This document shows positions 27,252-35,193 of a stretch of 64,000 nucleotides of DNA, in pieces. A program made the position numbers and the translations under genes. Under the pieces are notes generated by a model. That model worked only from the letters and a program-made list of their open reading frames with translations, was not told the origin of the DNA and searched no databases. Positions within the stretch are counted from its first letter, which is position 1. The number at the start of each line of letters is the position of its first letter. The stretch is from Lysinibacillus halotolerans (GTDB lineage: Bacteria; Bacillota; Bacilli; Bacillales_A; Planococcaceae): contig NZ_RHLQ01000004.1 in the NCBI RefSeq assembly GCF_003711845.1, positions 43,470-107,469 of the forward strand. Reading direction: 5' to 3'.

Positions 27252-27984
27252 GGTCTTGCTCCTTTGTCATTGCGATATATAGATCATCTAATGTAGCATC
27301 TGGCATATTAAAGGCTCTTCGTAAATCATTCATCGTCCCTTGTGCTCGAACTCGACCTTCATGTAATAAAATAATTCGATCACAATGCTTTTCGGCCGTT
27401 GATAATATGTGGGTAGACATTAAAATAGAAGCACCATCTTTTTTCTTTTCATCCATCTGGTCTAGTAAAGATTGAATTCCTAATGGATCCAATCCAACGA
27501 ACGGTTCATCAATAATATATAACTGTGGATTTACTAGAAATGCACACATAATCATTACTTTTTGGCGCATCCCCTTTGAAAAATGGGATGGAAACCAATT
27601 TAAACGTTTTTCCATTCGAAATTCCTTTAATAAATCTTCTGAACGTGATTTCAATGTATATTGATCAATGTCATAAGCCATTGCTGTTAATTCTAAATGT
27701 TCTTTTAAAGTTAATTCATCATATAACACAGGTGTTTCTGGTATATAGGAAAAGGAAGATCGATATTTTTTTATATCCTCATTCAACGTGACACCATTTA
27801 AACGAATTTCCCCACTTTGTGGTAAAAGTGTACCGATAATATGTTTTATCGTCGTACTCTTCCCCGCTCCATTTAAACCAATTAAACCAACAAGCTCACC
27901 TTGACCAATTGAAAAAGTTAAATCTTTTATTACTGGCTTTCTTGTATATCCACCGGTTACATCTGTTAGTTGTAACAATGTCAT
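27244..27984 (-). CDS. ecsA: ABC transporter ATP-binding protein EcsA
   Basis: ATPase of the Ecs transporter, 246 residues. Walker A is GLNGAGKSTT near 38, Walker B LYIIDEPFVGLDPLG, the H-loop STHIL. The signature is the relaxed FSKGMRQKVMI form usual in this branch. Start ATG 27984 behind AGGAG. Operon with ecsB, divergent from hit, as in B. subtilis. Confidence 0.93.
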   Translation of the reverse strand: MTLLQLTDVTGGYTRKPVIKDLTFSIGQGELVGLIGLNGAGKSTTIKHIIGTLLPQSGEIRLNGVTLNEDIKKYRSSFSYIPETPVLYDELTLKEHLELTAMAYDIDQYTLKSRSEDLLKEFRMEKRLNWFPSHFSKGMRQKVMIMCAFLVNPQLYIIDEPFVGLDPLGIQSLLDQMDEKKKDGASILMSTHILSTAEKHCDRIILLHEGRVRAQGTMNDLRRAFNMPDATLDDLYIAMTKEQDHE

Positions 27985-28170
27985 TTTTTTACGTCACTCC
28001 TATTCTTTCTACAGTTTAACAAAAAATGCGAATGGAATCAGTTGTCATATGTTAAAATATAAGAAAAACACGAATATTGCTAATCAAGCGGTATACGATG
28101 TCTTTGAAAAACTAAGCATATCGCCAATTAGGCGGCATGTCTCACTACTTTACTTGAAAGGGTGTTTATT

Positions 28171-28596
28171 TTGAACGATTGTATTTTTTGTAAAATCATT
28201 GACGGTACCATTCCAAGTACAAAAGTTTACGAAGATGAAAACGTCTATGCATTTATGGATGTTTCACCTTTAACAAAGGGACATACTTTATTAATTCCGA
28301 AACAACATGTCCAAGATTTATTTGAAATGCCAGAAGAAGTTGCATCCAAACTTTATTCCGTTGCACCTAAAATTGCTAATGCAATTAAAGATGCCTTTCA
28401 TCCACAAGGAATGAACACAATTAATAACAACGGTGCCTTTGCAGGACAATCTGTGTTCCATTACCATTTACACTTTATCCCTCGTTATGATGAAACAGAT
28501 GGTTTAAAAGTTAAATGGGAAACAAAACAAAACGAGTTTACTTCTGATGTTTTACAAACGATCGCATCTCAAATAAAAGAAAACTTAAACGACTAA
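28171..28596 (+). CDS. hit: HIT-family nucleotide hydrolase
   Basis: Histidine-triad protein of 141 residues with the catalytic motif HYHLHFIP (HxHxH) near 98-105 and the N-terminal zinc-type CIFCKI. The start is taken as TTG 28171 with AAAGGG upstream, which fits the B. subtilis Hit alignment; a GTG three codons earlier overlaps the ribosome site. HIT proteins hydrolyse nucleoside phosphoramidates; the physiological substrate is unclear. Divergent from ecsA. The serC gene that follows hit in B. subtilis is absent here. Confidence 0.93.
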   Translation: MNDCIFCKIIDGTIPSTKVYEDENVYAFMDVSPLTKGHTLLIPKQHVQDLFEMPEEVASKLYSVAPKIANAIKDAFHPQGMNTINNNGAFAGQSVFHYHLHFIPRYDETDGLKVKWETKQNEFTSDVLQTIASQIKENLND

Positions 28597-28653
28597 GATT
28601 GTATCCTTTTACAATTATATGAAATTCGTTGAATTGTATTCTATTATATGAGG

Positions 28654-28682
28654 TTGCAAAATATTTATTAAGCGATTAAAAT
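28654..28682 (+). promoter_or_regulatory. Sigma-A promoter of trpP
   Basis: TTGCAA (28654-28659), a 17-base spacer and TAAAAT (28677-28682). Transcription would start near 28690, just upstream of the (G/T)AG repeats. Confidence 0.65.
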
Positions 28683-28707
28683 CAATGTAAGTTTCGCTAA
28701 CGGCAAC

Positions 28708-28750
28708 GAGTGCACGTTAGGAAATGAGAGCATAGAAAAGTAGAGGAGAG
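28708..28750 (+). promoter_or_regulatory. Predicted TRAP-binding site overlapping the trpP ribosome site
   Basis: GAG or TAG triplets occur at 28708, 28718, 28728, 28733, 28743 and 28748, with AAG at 28738, all in one exact 5-base register. Two slots (28713, 28723) do not match. TRAP, the tryptophan-activated attenuation protein, binds NAG repeats (mostly G/UAG) separated by two or three bases. In B. subtilis it blocks trpP translation this way. The last repeats include the trpP ribosome site (AGGAG). Tryptophan repression of translation is therefore predicted. Confidence 0.7.
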
Positions 28751-28758
28751 TTTTGTAA

Positions 28759-29292
28759 ATGAATACAAAAAATTTAGTTTTAATGGCGCTTTTAGTTGGT
28801 ATAGGTGCTGCGCTTTATCTTATAATCCCTGGTTACGGTGAAGGGATGAAACCAGATTTTATGTTAACGATGATGTTTATTGGGATTTTATTATTCCCTA
28901 CCTTTAAGGAGACATTTTTGTTAGCTATTGCAACGGGTATTTTATCTGGTCTATTTTCCACATTCCCCGGTGGATTCGTTCCGAATATAATTGATAAAGT
29001 TGTGACAGGTATTGTCTTCTTTGTTATTGTGGTAGCATTACGTAAAGTAGCTCAAAAAATAGCGGTTGGAACAGTATTAGTTTGTTTAGGTACATTACTT
29101 TCTGGAACTACTTTCCTGTCAATGGCGTTAATGTTAGTAGGATTACCTGGAGGGCAAGCATTTGGGGCATTATTTGTCCTTGTTGTTTTACCAGCTGTAT
29201 TATTAAATGCGATTGCGTTTATCATTATCTACCCAATTATTACAAACCTATTAAAACGTGCAAAATTCAACACGTCAATATCCCAAGCTTAA
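28759..29292 (+). CDS. trpP: Tryptophan transporter TrpP
   Basis: A 177-residue integral membrane protein with about five or six helices, matching the YhaG/TrpP family (GYGEGMKPDFMLTMMFIGILL and FSTFPGGFVPNIIDK regions). TrpP imports tryptophan in Bacillus. The position between hit and yhaH is the same as in B. subtilis. The ATG at 28759 follows AGAGGAGAG. Control by TRAP is predicted from the leader; whether the genome encodes TRAP cannot be seen here. Confidence 0.9.
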   Translation: MNTKNLVLMALLVGIGAALYLIIPGYGEGMKPDFMLTMMFIGILLFPTFKETFLLAIATGILSGLFSTFPGGFVPNIIDKVVTGIVFFVIVVALRKVAQKIAVGTVLVCLGTLLSGTTFLSMALMLVGLPGGQAFGALFVLVVLPAVLLNAIAFIIIYPIITNLLKRAKFNTSISQA

Positions 29293-29295
29293 ATG

Positions 29296-29335
29296 AAAAG
29301 TAGACAAAGTACATTCACTTTGTCTACTTTTTTTC
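29296..29335 (+). terminator. Terminator of trpP
   Basis: A perfect 15-bp inverted repeat (29296-29310 with 29317-29331, AAAAGTAGACAAAGT arm) followed by a T-run. Confidence 0.93.
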
Positions 29336-29464
29336 TAGACAAATCCTTTCTGCTCTTACTTTTTTTAAATGTTCATTCATGGTTTAATATGGGGAAGAGA
29401 GGGAAACTTTTATATATATAGAAGAAAATAATAAACTATCGATTACAATATAGGAGTGATAAAT

Positions 29465-29842
29465 ATGCGTGCGAAACCATTTTTAATCGGATTATCAACA
29501 GGAATTATCGGAGGATTAACTGCTATTATTTTTTCTACTCCCCAATCGGGAAATGAGCTTCGTTCAAATGTTGCACGAAATTTAAAAATTGCTAAAACAA
29601 GATTATCTGAAATTCAACACCATTCCAGTTCAGTGAAAGAGTCGATTATAACTTTAAAAAACGAAGCGAAAAATAATATCCCAAATATAATGAATGACTT
29701 AAAAGGTTCCATTTCCAATTTTAGACAAGAAATTGGATCGGATACAGAGAAGTTAAAAGAAGAAATAGAAGGATTACAGAGATCTATCGCCGAAATCGAG
29801 AATAATTTATCAGAAATCAATAATAACAAGAAAAAAGAATAA
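29465..29842 (+). CDS. yhaH: YtxH-family protein YhaH
   Basis: A 125-residue protein with one N-terminal hydrophobic helix (FLIGLSTGIIGGLTAIIF) and a long charged coiled coil (about 30-120) rich in Lys, Glu and Asn. This is the YtxH-like layout of general-stress proteins. ATG 29465 with TAGGAG upstream. It lies between trpP and scoC, like B. subtilis yhaH. Function unknown. Confidence 0.85.
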   Translation: MRAKPFLIGLSTGIIGGLTAIIFSTPQSGNELRSNVARNLKIAKTRLSEIQHHSSSVKESIITLKNEAKNNIPNIMNDLKGSISNFRQEIGSDTEKLKEEIEGLQRSIAEIENNLSEINNNKKKE

Positions 29843-29848
29843 AAAAAC

Positions 29849-29896
29849 AATTACTCATTTATACCTAATTTATGGTTATTAAATGGGTAATTTTTA
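29849..29896 (+). terminator. Terminator of yhaH
   Basis: The inverted repeat AATTACTCATTTA / TAAATGGGTAATT (29849-29861 with 29880-29892, one wobble) followed by TTTT. Confidence 0.65.
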
Positions 29897-30027
29897 ATTA
29901 TTTCATCGTAAATTTTAATATTTTTCAGGCAAAATTCAATTATTTAATTTTTCTAACTTTAAACTTTTTTCTTTTATTGCTATAATATTTTCATAATGTT
30001 AAGGAAAGAAGAAAGTAGGTGTTCGCT

Positions 30028-30582
30028 TTGTCTGATGATTCATACACAATGAAAGAAGCAATGCTTTATAGCCAAAGAATTGCTCAATTGTCAAAAGCAT
30101 TATGGAAAGCTGTAGAGAAAGACTGGCAACAATGGATTAAGCCCTATGATTTAAACATCAATGAACATCATATTTTATGGATTGCCTTCCATCTAAAAGG
30201 AGCATCCATTTCCGATGTTGCAAGATTCGGAGTAATGCATGTTTCAACTGCTTTTAACTTCTCAAAAAAACTAGAAGAAAGGGGCCTATTAAAGTTCTCT
30301 AAGCGGGATGATGACAAACGTAATACTTATGTCGAGCTGACTCAAAAAGGCGAGGATCTAATTCTACTTATGTACGATCATTATTACGATACACATCATT
30401 CAATCCTTGAAGGATCTCTAGCATTAAAAGAATTGTATGGTAGATTTCCAGAATTTCTTGATGTTATGGCCGTTATACGTAACATTTATGGGGAAGATTT
30501 TATTGAAATTTTTGAGCGTTCATTTAAAAACTTCCGTTCTTCTATCGTTGAAGATGAAGACAAATTGATTGTGAAAAGATAA
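30028..30582 (+). CDS. scoC: MarR-family transition-state regulator ScoC (Hpr)
   Basis: ScoC represses extracellular protease, peptide transport and sporulation genes in B. subtilis. Long blocks are near-identical: [31 protein letters not shown], then [19 protein letters not shown] and KRNTYVELT. The 184-residue frame has the MarR winged helix (about 35-125). It lacks most of the acidic C-terminal tail of the B. subtilis protein (203 residues). TTG 30028 is preferred (AGTAGGTG at good spacing); a GTG three codons upstream is possible. An extended -10 (TGCTATAAT, 29978-29986) lies upstream. Confidence 0.93.
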   Translation: MSDDSYTMKEAMLYSQRIAQLSKALWKAVEKDWQQWIKPYDLNINEHHILWIAFHLKGASISDVARFGVMHVSTAFNFSKKLEERGLLKFSKRDDDKRNTYVELTQKGEDLILLMYDHYYDTHHSILEGSLALKELYGRFPEFLDVMAVIRNIYGEDFIEIFERSFKNFRSSIVEDEDKLIVKR

Positions 30583-30761
30583 ATGACAAATCAAAACCCT
30601 TTATAAAGTATGAATATGTTTTAGAATGTCAAGGATGATTATGAGTGTAGCGATACACTCTTTTCTTTTTCTTAAAAAGATTTTCAAAAAATTGGTGTAG
30701 CATTAAGACCTTTTTTCCATTACAATATTTTCACTATAAATTTTAAGTGGGGTCATTTATC

Positions 30762-31301
30762 TTGCATTGTTGGAAAACAATAAACATAAAAAAAGAATAT
30801 GGATCAACTTGGATAGCGATCATGGTAACTTCCTTATTTATACTAGTTTTTTCCTTTTCTTATTTAGTATTTAATCGCTTACACCCAACTTTATATCGGG
30901 ATGATAATTTTTGGCAATTTGTCGTTGTGTTACTATTACTCTATCCATTACATAAGCTTATCCATTACTACTCGCTTTTCGATTATCGAGTCTTTGTTAA
31001 ATTTCGAATGCGTATCGATTACAAGTTTATTCCAATCATTCGCATGCGTATTAAAACTATTATTTCAAAAAAACGATATATTTTTACGTTATTAGCACCG
31101 TTTATCATAATAAATACAATACTCATCATATTTGCTATTTCTATTCCCCAGTACACCCACTTCAGTTGTATTTTATTGGGGTATCATTGCAGTATTTGTT
31201 TTGTGGATCTTTTATATGTAAAAAATTTAATTGTTGCTCCTAAAGATGCTGTCATTGAAGAAACACCCAAGGGTTGTGAAATTTTAGTAAGAACCCTTTA
31301 G
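30762..31301 (+). CDS. Putative DUF3267-like membrane protein
   Basis: A membrane protein of 179 residues if TTG 30762 is used (GTGGGG upstream); an in-frame GTG at 30747 is the alternative. Four hydrophobic segments are visible. The second is followed by LHKLIHYYSLFDY, resembling the short His motif of DUF3267 proteins, and the end IVAPKDAVIEETPKGCEILV is also typical. DUF3267 proteins are found near prsA in related genomes as far as I recall. Function unknown. Confidence 0.65.
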   Translation: MHCWKTINIKKEYGSTWIAIMVTSLFILVFSFSYLVFNRLHPTLYRDDNFWQFVVVLLLLYPLHKLIHYYSLFDYRVFVKFRMRIDYKFIPIIRMRIKTIISKKRYIFTLLAPFIIINTILIIFAISIPQYTHFSCILLGYHCSICFVDLLYVKNLIVAPKDAVIEETPKGCEILVRTL

Positions 31302-31372
31302 TGGTATAATTACTTGTATTACATTGACATTTTTTGTATCCTTAAAGGAAGTGAAAGAGGGGAGGAATAGAC

Positions 31373-31558
31373 TTGCTACTTTTCGTTGTAGTGCTATTCT
31401 CAGTGTTTTATTTGTTTCAAATAAACCGCATGACATATGCACTTGTCATGTTAAAAGAAATTCCAGAAGAAAAGCATGAAAAAATATTCCGTACCATAAA
31501 TGTACTGGTTACCATTTTATTAGTTTCCTTTTACGTTGAAGTTTACGTTGCAATGTAA
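31373..31558 (+). CDS. Small two-helix membrane protein
   Basis: A 61-residue protein with two hydrophobic helices (about 1-17 and 41-60) joined by a charged loop (MLKEIPEEKHEKIFR). A GAGGGGAGG-type site precedes the TTG start at 31373. Conserved position between scoC and prsA is likely, but I do not recognise the family. Confidence 0.6.
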   Translation: MLLFVVVLFSVFYLFQINRMTYALVMLKEIPEEKHEKIFRTINVLVTILLVSFYVEVYVAM

Positions 31559-31633
31559 AAGAAACTTGAAAAATTAATTTTGACTTACAATGGTTGCAAT
31601 ATAGGGGTTTAAAGAAGTTGGTATGGATAAAAA

Positions 31634-31663
31634 GATAAGAGAGCTAATGCTAAACATTAGCTC
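31634..31663 (-). terminator. Terminator of the yjcZ-like gene
   Basis: A perfect 9-bp inverted repeat GAGCTAATG / CATTAGCTC (31641-31649 with 31655-31663) with a T-rich exit on the minus strand. Confidence 0.75.
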
Positions 31664-31693
31664 CCTGACTGTTTCGTTACGTATGTTGTTTTA

Positions 31694-31789
31694 TTAGTAA
31701 ATGAACGCAGCACCTACAATGATTAATAAAATGAACAACACAACTAATAACGCGAAACCACTACCATATCCGCCATTATAGCTTCCCAT
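31694..31789 (-). CDS. YjcZ-family sporulation peptide
   Basis: A 31-residue peptide: MGSYNGGYGSGFALLVV followed by a hydrophobic helix (LFILLIIVGAAFIY). This Gly/Tyr-rich head plus one helix is the hallmark of the YjcZ family of tiny Bacillus spore-associated proteins. ATG 31789 has a strong AAAGGGGG site and its own terminator. It lies on the opposite strand between the small membrane gene and prsA. Confidence 0.85.
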   Translation of the reverse strand: MGSYNGGYGSGFALLVVLFILLIIVGAAFIY

Positions 31790-31931
31790 CACGACACCCC
31801 CTTTCAAAAACTATAGTATGCATGCATGTTCGTGGCATATAGGCAAATAAACATGCAACCATTTTTGTTTTTAATCCGTTTATGTTATAGTTACTATTGA
31901 TTTCAATCGAAGTTAGGAGAGTTTATTACTT

Positions 31932-32840
31932 ATGAAAAAACCGTTTTTAGCACTAACACTAGCTACTTCCGTTTTCGCTCTATCAGCATGTAACTCTGGT
32001 GATGAGGTAGTTGTTTCAACTTCATATGGAGATATTTCGAAAGATGAATTTTACAATGATATTAAAAAACTTGCAGGTAATGCCCTATTAGAGCAAGTTG
32101 TCATTGAACAAATTTTAGAAAGTAAATACAAAGTGACGGATGAGGAAGTAGATGAGCAATTCAAAGCTGTTAAAGAACAATATGGTGATTCTTTTGAATC
32201 TGTATTATCATCAAACGGCCTAACTGAGGAAGCATTCAAAGATAACGTTCGTTTCTCTCTTTTACAAGAAAAAGCTCTTGCAGAAGATGTAACGGACGAA
32301 CAAATTGAAAAATATTACAATCAAGGAAAATATGAATTAAATGCACGTCACATTTTAGTAGCTGACGAAGAAACAGCTCGTAATGTGAAAGAAAAACTAA
32401 ATGCTGGTGAAGATTTTGCTGCATTAGCTAAAGAATATTCAACAGACGGTTCTGCTTCTAACGGTGGAGAACTTGGATGGTTTACTGTCGGATCAATGGT
32501 AGATGAATTCAATGATGCTGCTTATGCTTTAGAAGTAAATGAAATTAGTGAACCAGTTCAAACACAATATGGTTACCATATTATCCAAGTAACGGACAAG
32601 CGTGAAGTAAAAGATTACGGTACATTGGAAGAAAAAGAAGATGAAATTAGAAAAGCCTTAGCACAAAAAGGCGACTGGCAATCAAAAGTAGTAGAGCTAG
32701 TAAAAGAAGCTAAAGTAGATATTAAAGATAAAGACTTAAAAACAGCTTTAGACCACTACACAGCAACGGAAGAGAAAGCGTCTGACGATAAAGCTGCTGA
32801 AGATGAAAAAGCTACTGAAGACGAAAAATCAGATAAATAA
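31932..32840 (+). CDS. prsA: Foldase lipoprotein PrsA (peptidyl-prolyl isomerase)
   Basis: Extracytoplasmic foldase that helps secreted proteins fold after Sec translocation. 302 residues: lipoprotein signal with lipobox LSAC (Cys20), an N-terminal SurA-like chaperone part, a parvulin domain (about 133-223) with ARHILVADEETA, STDGSASNGGELGWF and YGYHIIQV, and a C-terminal helical part with an acidic/Lys tail. The neighbours scoC and yhaM match B. subtilis. PrsA is needed for secretion and lateral cell wall synthesis there. Confidence 0.96.
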   Translation: MKKPFLALTLATSVFALSACNSGDEVVVSTSYGDISKDEFYNDIKKLAGNALLEQVVIEQILESKYKVTDEEVDEQFKAVKEQYGDSFESVLSSNGLTEEAFKDNVRFSLLQEKALAEDVTDEQIEKYYNQGKYELNARHILVADEETARNVKEKLNAGEDFAALAKEYSTDGSASNGGELGWFTVGSMVDEFNDAAYALEVNEISEPVQTQYGYHIIQVTDKREVKDYGTLEEKEDEIRKALAQKGDWQSKVVELVKEAKVDIKDKDLKTALDHYTATEEKASDDKAAEDEKATEDEKSDK

Positions 32841-32852
32841 TCAAATTGATTT

Positions 32853-32885
32853 AAAAGCGTAGTATTTTTCAAATACTACGCTTTT
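32853..32885 (+). terminator. Terminator of prsA
   Basis: A perfect 15-bp inverted repeat AAAAGCGTAGTATTT / AAATACTACGCTTTT (32853-32867 with 32871-32885, 3-nt loop). Confidence 0.93.
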
Positions 32886-32918
32886 TCATATTTTATATTT
32901 GTCGTTTCCTTCCCTACT

Positions 32919-32952
32919 AAAAAAGCCGTTACCTTATTAGGTAACAGCTTTT
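32919..32952 (-). terminator. Terminator of yhaM
   Basis: The inverted repeat AAAAGCCGTTACCT / AGGTAACAGCTTTT (32921-32934 with 32939-32952, one mismatch) with a T-run on the minus strand. Confidence 0.8.
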
Positions 32953-32981
32953 AATATTTTTATTTCATTGTGAACTGCTAA

Positions 32982-33920
32982 TTACTCAAAGGTTGGCTTG
33001 TAGAAAGAACGATTATCAAGTGGGAAAAGTCTTTCGGTAAACTCACCAGGTTTTGTTTTCGATAATGCCCTTGTTAACATGTTCATTTTGGCATCAATAT
33101 TATCAATGTAATGGAGAATTTCAGCTTCTTGAACCATTGGCTTTTTCGGGCTACCCCATTCCTCTTTACCGTGATGGGATAACACAATATGTTTTAAAAT
33201 GACAACTTCTTCCCCATCAATGCCTAATTCCTTAGCAGCCTGACCAATTTCATCAACCATAATGGAAATATGGCCTAATAAATTTCCTTCTACCGTATAG
33301 GCTGTAGCAATCGGACCCGTCAGTTCTTTTACTTTCCCAATATCGTGCAATATAATTCCTGCATAAATTAAATCGCGATTTAACGTCGGATAAAGATCAC
33401 AAATTGATTTTCCTAGACGAAGCATTGACACAACATGATCGATTAATCCAGAAGCATAATCATGATGATTTTTCGAAGCGGCTGGAAAAACGGATAGTTC
33501 TGATTGATATTTTTTTATAATGTATCGTGTAATTCGTGAAATATTTGGATTTTTAATTTCAAAGAAAAATTGTGTCAGTTCTTCAAAAAGCTCTTCTTTC
33601 GGTGTAGATGCAGACGGTAATAAATCATTTATTTGAATACCTTCATCTGCTCGAGCAACCCTTATTTGTTTAATTCGAAGCTGGTTTTTCCCACGATAAT
33701 CGTGAATCTCCCCACCAATATGTACGATAACTTCAGGACGATACATATTTTCATGCTCTTCGTTCGTATCCCATAATTTCGCCTCAATATCCCCACTCTT
33801 ATCTTGTAAGATGAGTGTCATGAAAGGTTTGCCTACTGTTGTAACTCCTTTTGTTGCTTGTTTAATTAGTAAAAATTGATTCACTGATTCCCCCGCTTGG
33901 AGTTGGGTTATTCCTTTCAT
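32982..33920 (-). CDS. yhaM: 3'-5' exoribonuclease YhaM
   Basis: A metal-dependent 3'-5' exonuclease of RNA and DNA, 312 residues. The N-terminal OB-fold (about 15-95) includes [19 protein letters not shown]. The HD-type hydrolase domain has [25 protein letters not shown] and [15 protein letters not shown]. The ATG at 33920 gives the B. subtilis-like start ([11 protein letters not shown]); an ATG nine codons upstream lacks homology. Convergent with prsA, as in B. subtilis. Confidence 0.95.
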   Translation of the reverse strand: MKGITQLQAGESVNQFLLIKQATKGVTTVGKPFMTLILQDKSGDIEAKLWDTNEEHENMYRPEVIVHIGGEIHDYRGKNQLRIKQIRVARADEGIQINDLLPSASTPKEELFEELTQFFFEIKNPNISRITRYIIKKYQSELSVFPAASKNHHDYASGLIDHVVSMLRLGKSICDLYPTLNRDLIYAGIILHDIGKVKELTGPIATAYTVEGNLLGHISIMVDEIGQAAKELGIDGEEVVILKHIVLSHHGKEEWGSPKKPMVQEAEILHYIDNIDAKMNMLTRALSKTKPGEFTERLFPLDNRSFYKPTFE

Positions 33921-34114
33921 ATCGAAAACACTCCTTTTTCTCTTCATTCCGTATGAAACTCTTATATTACTATTGTAACACGGGAACCTAATAGATACGA
34001 TTTAAAATCAAAAGAACATTCCATTAATCAAATTTTCTTTATTTTCAATGAATTAATTCGATAGATTATGTATAATGTATTATATCTTCTAGTATGTAAA
34101 AAGGTGGGGGTACA

Positions 34115-34300
34115 ATGGAGAATTTTCGTTTTACAGCATTTGAAAAAACAGGGGAAATTTTATTTGATGAAATTTGGACATTCGAAAGTGAAGAGGTTGC
34201 TAAAGAAAAGGGCCAAAAACAAATTGAAGAGCATGGGGTAGAAAATAAAACCCATCGTCTTGTTAATTCGAAGGGAAAATTGATTTTATTTCACATTTAA
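34115..34300 (+). CDS. YhzD-like small protein
   Basis: A 61-residue soluble protein with a repeated beta-alpha look: FRFTAFEKTGEILFDEIW, a Glu/Lys helix, then NKTHRLVNSKGKLILFHI. It resembles B. subtilis YhzD in size, end motif and position near yhaM. ATG 34115 with AAAAGGTGGGGG upstream. Function unknown. Confidence 0.65.
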   Translation: MENFRFTAFEKTGEILFDEIWTFESEEVAKEKGQKQIEEHGVENKTHRLVNSKGKLILFHI

Positions 34301-34316
34301 GTTAATACAAATTATT

Positions 34317-34342
34317 AGGCGTCTCCAAAAGCAGAGACGCCT
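34317..34342. terminator. Bidirectional terminator between the yhzD-like gene and yhaR
   Basis: A perfect 9-bp GC-rich inverted repeat AGGCGTCTC / GAGACGCCT (34317-34325 with 34334-34342) between convergent genes. Confidence 0.8.
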
Positions 34343-34347
34343 ATCTA

Positions 34348-35133
34348 TTATTTCCCCTTAAATTGCTGCGTTCTTTTTTCAATGAATGCTTTAATGCCTT
34401 CTAAATGGTCTTCCGTTTTACGCATACGTACTTGCCCTTCTGATTCTAATTCTAATATCGATGTTAGTTCAGATAATTTTTGTTTATGTAAAATCGACTT
34501 CGTTTCTAACATCGCTAAAATCGGAGAAGATAAAATTTTACCGACTAATTGATCGACAAAGGATTCTGACTCTCCTTCTCCCACTTTATGATCGATTAAA
34601 CCTAAATCAAGGGCTTCTTCTGGACTCATAACATTTCCAGCCCATATAAGTTGTTTTGCCTTTGATGTACCTACCCGTTCTTTCATAAAGAAGTGGCCAC
34701 CGCCATCAGGAATTAAACCAATACCGATAAAGTTCATGGCAAGTTTACTTTTCTCTTCGGCAACAATAATGTCACAACCTAACGCTAAACTAAACCCTAA
34801 TCCTGCAGCTGCACCGTGGATTTGTGCAATTGTAATCATTGGCAACTGATACAAAGCTAAAACCATTCTTGAAATATATTCCATGATGTTTCCGAAATCT
34901 TTCGGATCACCGGACGTCATCATCATTTTAATATCCCCGCCAGCTGAAAAGATGTTCCCTTCGCCTTTTATTACTAAAATTTGAACTTCAGGATTATCTT
35001 TCAGAAATTCTAAACAATCGGCTAGTTCTTTCATCATTTGAAAATCCATGGCATTTGCCACATTCGGTCTGTTAAAGGTTAACGTTGCACGTCGATCTGC
35101 CATCTCTACTTTTATTGTTTCATAAGCCATCAT
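34348..35133 (-). CDS. yhaR: Enoyl-CoA hydratase/isomerase family protein
   Basis: A crotonase-fold protein of 261 residues. The oxyanion-hole region IFSAGGDIKMM (about 62-72) and the second one AQIHGAAAGLGFSLALGCD (about 103-121) are present. The Glu usual for hydratases is not obvious at the second catalytic position, where PDGGGHFF is seen; that leaves the exact reaction open. Adjacent to yhaM as in B. subtilis. The start ATG 35133 has GGGGATGG upstream. Confidence 0.85.
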   Translation of the reverse strand: MMAYETIKVEMADRRATLTFNRPNVANAMDFQMMKELADCLEFLKDNPEVQILVIKGEGNIFSAGGDIKMMMTSGDPKDFGNIMEYISRMVLALYQLPMITIAQIHGAAAGLGFSLALGCDIIVAEEKSKLAMNFIGIGLIPDGGGHFFMKERVGTSKAKQLIWAGNVMSPEEALDLGLIDHKVGEGESESFVDQLVGKILSSPILAMLETKSILHKQKLSELTSILELESEGQVRMRKTEDHLEGIKAFIEKRTQQFKGK

Positions 35134-35193
35134 ACCATCCCCTAATTTTTACAATTTATAGTTAACTATTCAATTTCTATCATCAAATATCCT

